Source of the DNA: Panopea generosa | Taxonomy: Eukaryota; Mollusca; Bivalvia; Adapedonta; Hiatellidae | DNA length: 64,000 nucleotides | Direction: 5' to 3' | NCBI GenBank assembly: GCA_029582155.1 | Contig: CM055896.1 | Coordinates: forward strand, 6,334,218-6,398,217 | Shown: piece by piece, positions 20,901 through 29,900 of the stretch | How the letters are laid out: each line of letters starts with the position of its first letter | Numbering within the stretch: the stretch's first letter is position 1 | Made by a program: the position numbers and the translations under genes | Notes under the pieces: generated by a model | The model's database searches: none | Seen by the model: only the letters and a program-made list of their open reading frames with translations | What the model was told of the DNA's origin: nothing

Positions 20901-23900
20901 GCAATTTCCAGGGATGAATAAACAAGGCCGCCATTTCCACAGGTTATTTGACGATTTTTCAATTAACTATCTTAGGGCTGTCATTAGAAGCGGGAGTTCG
21001 GGATTTTTTTTTTGTGGAAGACCCCCAGACCCCACTTATACTCTTTCCTTTCACCCTCCTACTTCAAAACTTAATGAAAGTCCTGTATCTGCAATGTCTA
21101 CTAATATACAGACATCAAAAAATTACTTCCTGCTCACCGATGATTTTTTGTTTTGTTTTTTATTTTCTAAATGGGGTCTAACGCCACTTCCAACACATTT
21201 CAGGTTATATACGGCGAGTCCAGTTTTATTGGTGGAGGAAAACATCAGAATGAATCTGAGAAGAAAAACCGTCCTTCCACAATCAACTGGCAAACTTTCT
21301 CAAATAGAGTTTTTGGAGTGAGCCGGACTCGAACCTACGATCTAAGTGATAAGAGGTATATGATCTTGAGATGGTGCCTTAGACCACTCAGCCACAGAGG
21401 ACCCACTCACGGAAATGTCAACTCATGCGAGGGAATTTAGTAAACAAAACCTGATAGGAAAAAAAGACATAGAAACATAAAATATTACATACCAAGAGAA
21501 TGTGCGCCAAACTTGAACCAGTTGATTGCTCTTTCTAAATTACCACTGCACTTGTAGATCACCTGTCGTACAAAATCCCTAGTGCACTTGCACTCGTCTG
21601 CAATATCCTGTAATTCAAAACATAAAATGTACCATGTATAATACATGTATATATATTCTATATATTCGTTTATTTGAGTGTCATCATACCATACACAATA
21701 TTAAACATACTTATATACAATTTACTCACTTATTTTATACACATGTACTACATGTAAGTCATTCTACACAGAACTGTAAGAGACCATGCAGCAATATTGT
21801 AATCACATTATAATAACTACAAACTAAATCCAATGGAGACCATTGTACTCAACTATATATTTTTTGTTAGATGACACACAATAATGCATTTATATGCCTT
21901 TCATTACCATAAAAAAAACAGGCATACATACGACATATACTCTTAAAGTATAACAACACAATTATTACAAGTTGATGAGGGAGTGGGCAGGATCTGGCAG
22001 CTAAAACTGAGGTATGACTTGTATATCATGTGTAATAATTAATTATATGAACAATCAATTTCATATACAAGAGCAATATTATGACATTTAATGGCTGTTT
22101 GTTTAGAAAAGTCATTTGTAGATGACACAGTTGCAGATAAAATGTAAGAAAAGGAAACAAAATTGAATTCCAGAAATTGATAGGGTTGTCCCTTTACCTA
22201 TTCTTAAAAGAAAACAAATTCTGTCATAAAATGATTTAAATGTCCAATGAAACAAAGAAGTGACCTTAAATGCTGACCAGAATAAGAAGTACAATATCCA
22301 ATATTTTCTATGATTAGTTCAACAAAGAATATACACTATTTACAATTTTTATTAAATTCATCCAGTAGTTAAGTAATTTGTTTTGTTTGTATCACTTTTT
22401 CCAACAGTTGCTGTATTTCAATTTTTAACTGCAACCAGTACATCTAATCATTGTTCCTCAGATTTGCTAGGTGCTTAACCAGTACTTGATGCACCTTATC
22501 TCTGCAAGTTACTGACTACTTCCTCACATATTCAGAGGTGGGATATTTTTTGGCCAGAGAACAAAGTTCATGACAAATTATCACAGATTGTGGCTGGGCA
22601 GGGATTCAAATTAATAGCCCCTGAATTGGCAAGGATAAGCAACTCCAAAGACTAGTGATATATTGCAAAGTCAAAACATCATTGCACAATTAAAGGTAAC
22701 ATACAACTTACAGTTTATGTATGAGAAATCTGTCACCTGTGAAGTTTGAAAGATGTGTTTGTTAAAAAAATGTATTATTCTCATCTTATTTGATCAAGAT
22801 TTGTCACAAGATGTAAATTTCCTATCCTTCAATATGTAAGTTTGTGTTTCACTGGTTACAGGCAAAGTTATGTGATAAATAGAGGATCTTGCATGAGTGA
22901 TCATTTAATATTTAATTCATTAAACAAGTTGACAAAAACACATTATTTGAGGCTCTGCTGAGCATCGTAAATTCAATAATAAATCTGCATGAACTGTAAG
23001 ATGTTTTTATCATATAACTTATTTTTCAGATCACCTCTATAGATATGAAAAACATCGGACATTAGTTTCGGTCAGTCATTGTATGACGTAATGCCTCAAA
23101 ATAACATCATTTTTCAATGACAAAACAAGGTCATGTATATGTTCGGCTAGTCAAAAGCAGCTTTGCATTTTACATACGAAAGCTGAGTTATACAGAAAAC
23201 GCTGAGCAATGAATTGGTAGTGATATTACGCTAGGTTAATATCAAAATTATATCATGGGTTTATTACACTCCTGCATCATAAGTTATGTGATAAAATAGA
23301 TTACCTGGCAAGTAGAGATCAGATCCTCAACATCACAATTATGACGCATGGTCTCCTGCCTGTGACTTCCGAGTGCCTCGGAATCTGAAATAGTTCACAT
23401 TAGATCTTACAGTAAACCAGGAGCTCTGCATTTCTTCACCTATTGTTTAGTTTGCTGAGGTTGAAACAGTCAAGTACTCATCATCTTGTTCCCCTTTTGA
23501 CCTTTGTTGAGGGCAATATTTGTGTAACATTTCAAATGTGTAATGTGAGTGCTTTCTTCAGAGCGTGTTTCTGTTTTTTTATGGTGCATTGAAGTTATCT
23601 TTGTCACAATGCATTCAAGTAAAAGCATCTATATGACATAATCACATTTTACTGACTTTCTGTTCTGAACTTTATTTTTAGAGAAATATTTCTTTTTTAC
23701 AGACTCCACTTCGAGTCGATAATCTGTAAACAATGAAACTGACACAATGTCAGTTTGTATGATAAAAGCCAACTGATTTGTCTAACAATTCTCTTTCTTG
23801 GATCAGTTTAAATGGTTTGACTGATTTAAATTTTTTATTTTACTTCGATTGTGAAACAAGTTATTACAACTAAGACAAATCTTGCTCAAGGTCTTTCTGT

Positions 23901-26900
23901 GTAATACTAAGCATTCGTGGATAAAATGTCTTTTTCGAGGACAGCACACATAACTTTGGCAGATGATCAAGCCAACAACCCTCCAATTCTGGGTCTAATG
24001 CTCTACCATCGGACCACGCACTCAACACAATGGTTTGTTTAATCACACTAAGATTTACTACTGCTTTCATTTATTTGCCTGATAAATAATTTTTTTACAA
24101 AACTATCTGAAGAAAAGTGATTAACTAAAAAACCAAGCTAACACTTTATTCGAGAAAGTTGGCCAGTCTGAAGTCTTCCCCAACCAATAAAATTGGATAT
24201 GCCATATATACGGTAACCTGAAATGTGTTGAAAATGTTATTAAACCTCATTAAAAAAAAAAAATCTCCTGAATCATGTCAAGGACAAACGTGTCTCTCAA
24301 ACAGTTGTAATAATTTAACAATAAATTTTACCGTTGCTTTCCTTCTCTCCCTGACTGTTCCTGGGAGTAACATTTCCATCAGACTTTTCACTTCCCGTTT
24401 CATCATCACCTTTATTATCTTCCTTGTCGGATACTGATAAATTGATGTTATGCTTACCTGGAAAAATTAAGAGCCCATTAGTTTAAACTTATTTATTTAC
24501 TTTGATTGTGAAACAAGTTATTACAACTTAGGCAAATCATGCTCAAAGTATTCTTAAAGTAGAACCAGTATTAAGTATATGCGGAAAAAGTGTCTAGCTC
24601 AAGGATACAACACATAGCCGTGGCAGAGGGTCAACCCACAATCCTCTGATCTTGGGTTTGATGTTCTACCACTTGACCACACACTCCAATTTTGGAGTGG
24701 CCAACATCAGCAAGAGTCCATTGGTGTCATCCATGTTCAAAGTAACTGACCCGCCACAGGGATGGAAAAGTCGGCTCCAAATAAGGAAAATGACCTCAAT
24801 ACTTTTTTGATTTTATGAACTTAAAAACAAAAATTTACAAAAAGAGTACCAGTAACTGGTTATCAATTACAAGCCCTGTTCCATCTGTTCATCCAAACCA
24901 TAATTACAAAGTTTTTGAATTATACATGCAAGAAGCATTGTGGATTTTGCATGAAAACAATTCTTGAATATCACAATAATAAATTACATTCTATGTATAA
25001 GTTAAAATTTCATTCCATATTTATACAATGCTATTTGTTAAATAATGAAAAGATGTTTTACTCATTTATAGTAAAGCATATAAAATTTTAGCATGGGGAC
25101 ATGTGTTAATTGGGGTTTACATGTATTATTCAAAATTTCAACAAAAAAAAATTAAATCTTAATGGTAACTGACCATCCTACCAAAAGAAGTATAATAATT
25201 ATTTAATTTTTAATGACAATTATGAAATGGTGAGTAGATTTTAGCCAAAATAAATTTTGTATACTGTAATAGTGATGGAGATCGAGAAGAGATGAAACAT
25301 GACAGAAACAAATATGCTACAAAAATACTAACCAGAACGGTTTCTTTTCATGCCAGGTATTAACTTTCTCATTCTTTCAGTTTGTTTCCCCTTCACTAAA
25401 TCATCATTAACTCTCACATCCACTGACATATTCATACTGCTTTTTTCCCTATCATTTTGAATTGTAGCAGTTTTGATTTCCACATTTGTTTTTGTAACAT
25501 TGTCAAGTTTCTTATTTTCAGGGCTCAGCTGTAATACCTTTCCAGAATTATTTGTTTTCTTATTAATAAATCCTGTCAAGAATTCGTCAAAACTGTCATC
25601 TTCTGATTCAATATCTCCAGGCACCGTCTTAGTGATTATTACATCACATTCGCTAGAACTTTCACCAGAATTATTTCCTAAACTAATACTTTCCAAATTC
25701 TGTTCTTTCTCCATCATCTCAGGATTTCCTGTATTAGTGTCTTTCCTGGTAACTACTCTATTTGAACTCACATATTTTCCTTTCTGTTTATCAAAACCAG
25801 TCATAAGTTTCACCATTTCAGTTGCTTCCTCAATACTTTTATCATCTGACAAGTCGACTCCTATTTCTTTTTGTGCTGAAGAATCAATACGTCTTTTCTT
25901 TATATCTTTTTCCTCATCACGCCCTCTAAGGGAATAATGTTTTACTGTTTCTTCACCAGAATCAATTATTGCCATTTCAATTTCTTCATTTATATCTTTT
26001 TCTTTTGACAAGCCTTCATTTTCTTTATCATGTGTCTTTATTGCATCAATATGTCTTTTCTTCACATCTTTACCACCATCAGACCTTCTAAGGGAATAAG
26101 AATGACTTTTTCTCTTCTTGTTGTGTTGCACTGTCGGAAGCAAAACATCAGAGTCATTTGATTCACTGCTATCCCTTTCTTTATTATCAATTTTGTTGTT
26201 ATCATCACTTAAACTGGTATTTCTATCGCTACTTTGGATAAATTGTAATGGTGCTTTTTTCCTCCTTTCAGTAACTTCAATATCTGCTTTAGCATCAAAT
26301 TTATTCCTTTCTTTTGTGTCATGGTCATTTGTTCTCAGTTCTTCGCCTTTCTCACTGCATTCAGTGTTTGCTTTCTTTTCATTAACAACTTTAAGCTCTT
26401 CTCTATCAAAATCATCCAATAAGTCTCTCTGTTCATTAGTTTTATGTCTTAACATATTGGTTGCAGATGATGTGTTAGTCCTGTCACACTTTTTCTTCAT
26501 TTCGGCAACAACAGCTTGTTTCCTTGTGTTAAATAGTGCTTCAAAGGCTGTAAAGATTGTAGATAAAATTAATGTTTATATGTAGTTGTGTTCCTAATTT
26601 TTGATAAACATAAATTCTGTCTCCTCCATTGCTAATTAAGCCAGCTAAAGGAGTTGCAAGAGACAATATCATGTTACTACCTTACTGAGTTTCTTTAGTG
26701 TTTCTTTAGTTAATGGCTATAAAAATGCAGGTGTTAGTGTGTCCACAACAAAAAACTAAATTAAGGCATAGTACCACCATTGGAAAAAGGAAGTGCTTCC
26801 GTGGGGTAGTCGCATAATGGCGGTTATAAATAATCTTTGTTTCTTCTTCTTTAAAAATGCATTTTCCTTATTTTAATGCTCTTTTTTTTATTTAAATGGC

Positions 26901-29900
26901 ATTATTGATGTATTTTGAACATTTTGATAGCATTGTCATGTTTGAATTATGAATTTAGGAAAAAAAATTGATGCTTGGAAATTGGGGTATGAATACATGA
27001 TTTCGGAAGTCTACTTTCACTTTGTCAACAGTGTACACACTGAGAAGAAAAACATCTCTTATATGACACATGACCCCTACTTTTCTCATCATATTTTGAT
27101 AGTGCAGAGGTTGACAAACAGTAAAATGCTTCATTTGGGATTCTCTATGAATGACAAGCCTTCAAACTTTTATTATTTACTATAGAATAAAGAACAAAAA
27201 TCAATGGTGGGTTTACACCTTAAACAGTTTGTTGTAATTTAAGTTATTCACCCTGCAAGAGGCCAATGAGGGCCTGTATCACTCTACTTGAATGACTGAA
27301 TGTAATGAGAGATTATAAGAATCCATCATGAACAGATATGTGGGATAGAAAAATCTCACCAGAGGGTAAAATTTTTCTATCCCACATGGATGAACTCATG
27401 ATGGATTATTTTTCATGGGGGGGAAACCCATATATTCCATGAAAAATGGGGGAAATAAAGATGTTACAGGCATCATATTCTTTGCCTGGCTATTTGAAAT
27501 ATTTAATCAACAATAGATCTTTTATTGAATAAAAAAATAGATCGAATATGCAAAATATAGCATTTCTGATTATTTCAGGGGATACTATAACTGTTGAAAC
27601 AAACTGGTTTTTAAATGGTCCTAGGTATGATGGCTATATGCAGTTATAAACAAGAAAATATCGGTGGAACCAATGGATGCTTCCCAAAGTGAGAGTTTGA
27701 CTCTGTACCATAATATTATGGTAATGATATTGAACAGGGGAAGTAACTGTGAGAGTTCTAAAGAGAAGTCAATACATTATTTTTTATTTTGTGATATAAT
27801 ACATTGTACAACATACTTTGAAATAGGTCATTTTGATGCATCCTAGCAAGATTCATAAAATTCCAACATGAGGTTGTATAGAAATAGAGCGGACAAGAAT
27901 TTGGTCACAGACATAATCAAAGGGCCATAACTCCATGAAAAATCATCGAAAACGGAACAAAAAGACAATATGCACATCTGCACTTGGTAATGATGCATCC
28001 TAGCTAGTTTCATAAAATTCCAATCAGAGGTTGTAGAGAAATAGCCCAGACAAGAACTTGGGGACGCACGGACGCAGCGGGAACTATATGCTTCCTCCCT
28101 TTGTGGGAGCATAAAAATGAAACACGACATTGTAGTTCCCTTGACAGGAACTGCAATATGATAAATACAGTAGCATATTTACTAAATACAAGGGTAATAG
28201 CTTTGCATTTAGCCAGCTCCACAATCATGTCAGCAAAGTTTCAAATCCATCGTCTGAACATTGTAGAAGAAGTTCACTCCACAAGCAAATTAAGTGCAAA
28301 GGCAATAACTCTCCAAGGAAAATTAACACTGTGCATATCTCAAGTTGATCACATGAAAACTTTCTAGTTGCTGACAGACCTACCAACAGAAACAGCGACT
28401 CCTTTATTATACCCCACTAGCAAACGTTTGTGGTGGGAGGGAACAATATAACTGATGGTATTTTTCACAATTCAAGGGCAGACAACTTCTCCAACGACAG
28501 TTGAAGCAGACCATTTAACAAACTCATTCAAGGTCTCATTGTTCTATACAGCATAGCCAAGTTTGATAAACGATCAAAAATAAACTTACAATTTCTACTC
28601 AACTTACAGTATTCTGGTTTGGTATCCTTGGCAACAAGATTCCCAGACAGCCGTGAAATCCAACTGGATGAAATTTCATGTTTGTATTTATCCAGGTTTG
28701 GTTGTATTACTTTCCGAAATCTGGCACTCATGGACTGGGCAGAGTGGTTTGTTATCTAAATCATATATTATATCATGTGATATTTTAAATTTATATATAT
28801 TATATCATGTGGTATTTTTATTAAATATATATCAATTGTATCAAGTGGTATTTCATTATCATGTGGTATTCTAATAAGATATGTATTATATACATGAATT
28901 TTGTAATGTTTTCCTCGTTCTCTAAACTGAACAGATTGAACTGTGATTCCTAAATTTATAAAATGACATGACCAGGGCCATTTTACATAATTTTGGGAAG
29001 GCACTCTAGAAAGTTGATCTGATTTACCTCCAAACCAATGCTTATACATTACCTTAACCATTTCCATATCCTTCCAAACCATTTTACCGCCCGTTTTTGA
29101 GTACATATTCTGCTCAATTAAATACTCCATGATGGCCAAGTCCTCTTCCATTGTATACTTGGATCTCCTGTTTTGATAGAAAATATTATTTTATGCTGTT
29201 CAGTAGGTTCAGAGTTTTAACTTGAATATTTATTTTACATGGACTATAAAACAAGTACAAGTACATATTTAACAACTTAGACAAATCACGCTCAGAGTGT
29301 TCTTGAGTGGAACAAGTACTATACATCAAGACTGGATAATTCCTCTCTTCCCCTGGCCATGATGAGTACCAGTAAACATCTGGCCAGAACAAGAACAATT
29401 AAAGAAACTGAACTTACTATTGCTTTGATTTTATGCATTCATTAAAAAAATTGGGAAAGCAGGATGATAGTCTTATATGAAGATAAAGTCTCAGTTGAAG
29501 GACACAACACATGACCGTGGCCGTTATCAAACCCACTACCCTCTCATCTTAGGTCCAATGCTCATCGCTAGATCATAGCACTCTACAAATGATAATAATG
29601 TATCAATTTTAAAGTTGTTGGAGTATTACAAGACTTGACAGATGTACAATTATTACTACACAAGTAACTGGCAAAATTTACCGTATGTTTTAATTATTTG
29701 GAAGGGTCCTCCATGACCGAATGTTCTCTTGCGCTGTCTCAATATAACTTACCTCTCACAGCTTAGGTCGTAGGTTCGAGTTTTGCTTGCTCCAACAACT
29801 TTATGTGAGAAAATCTGCCAGTTACTTGGTGTTGAACCTCATTAAAAAAAAAAGAATTATTTTGATTGAGCTTGTATTGAAACAAACACAATTCTGAGAG

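Noticed and set aside
25473-26585. Plus-strand Ser/Leu/Phe-rich frames of about 155 codons
   Set aside because: Antisense shadows of RAP1 exon 7, which has splice phases and homology on the minus strand.
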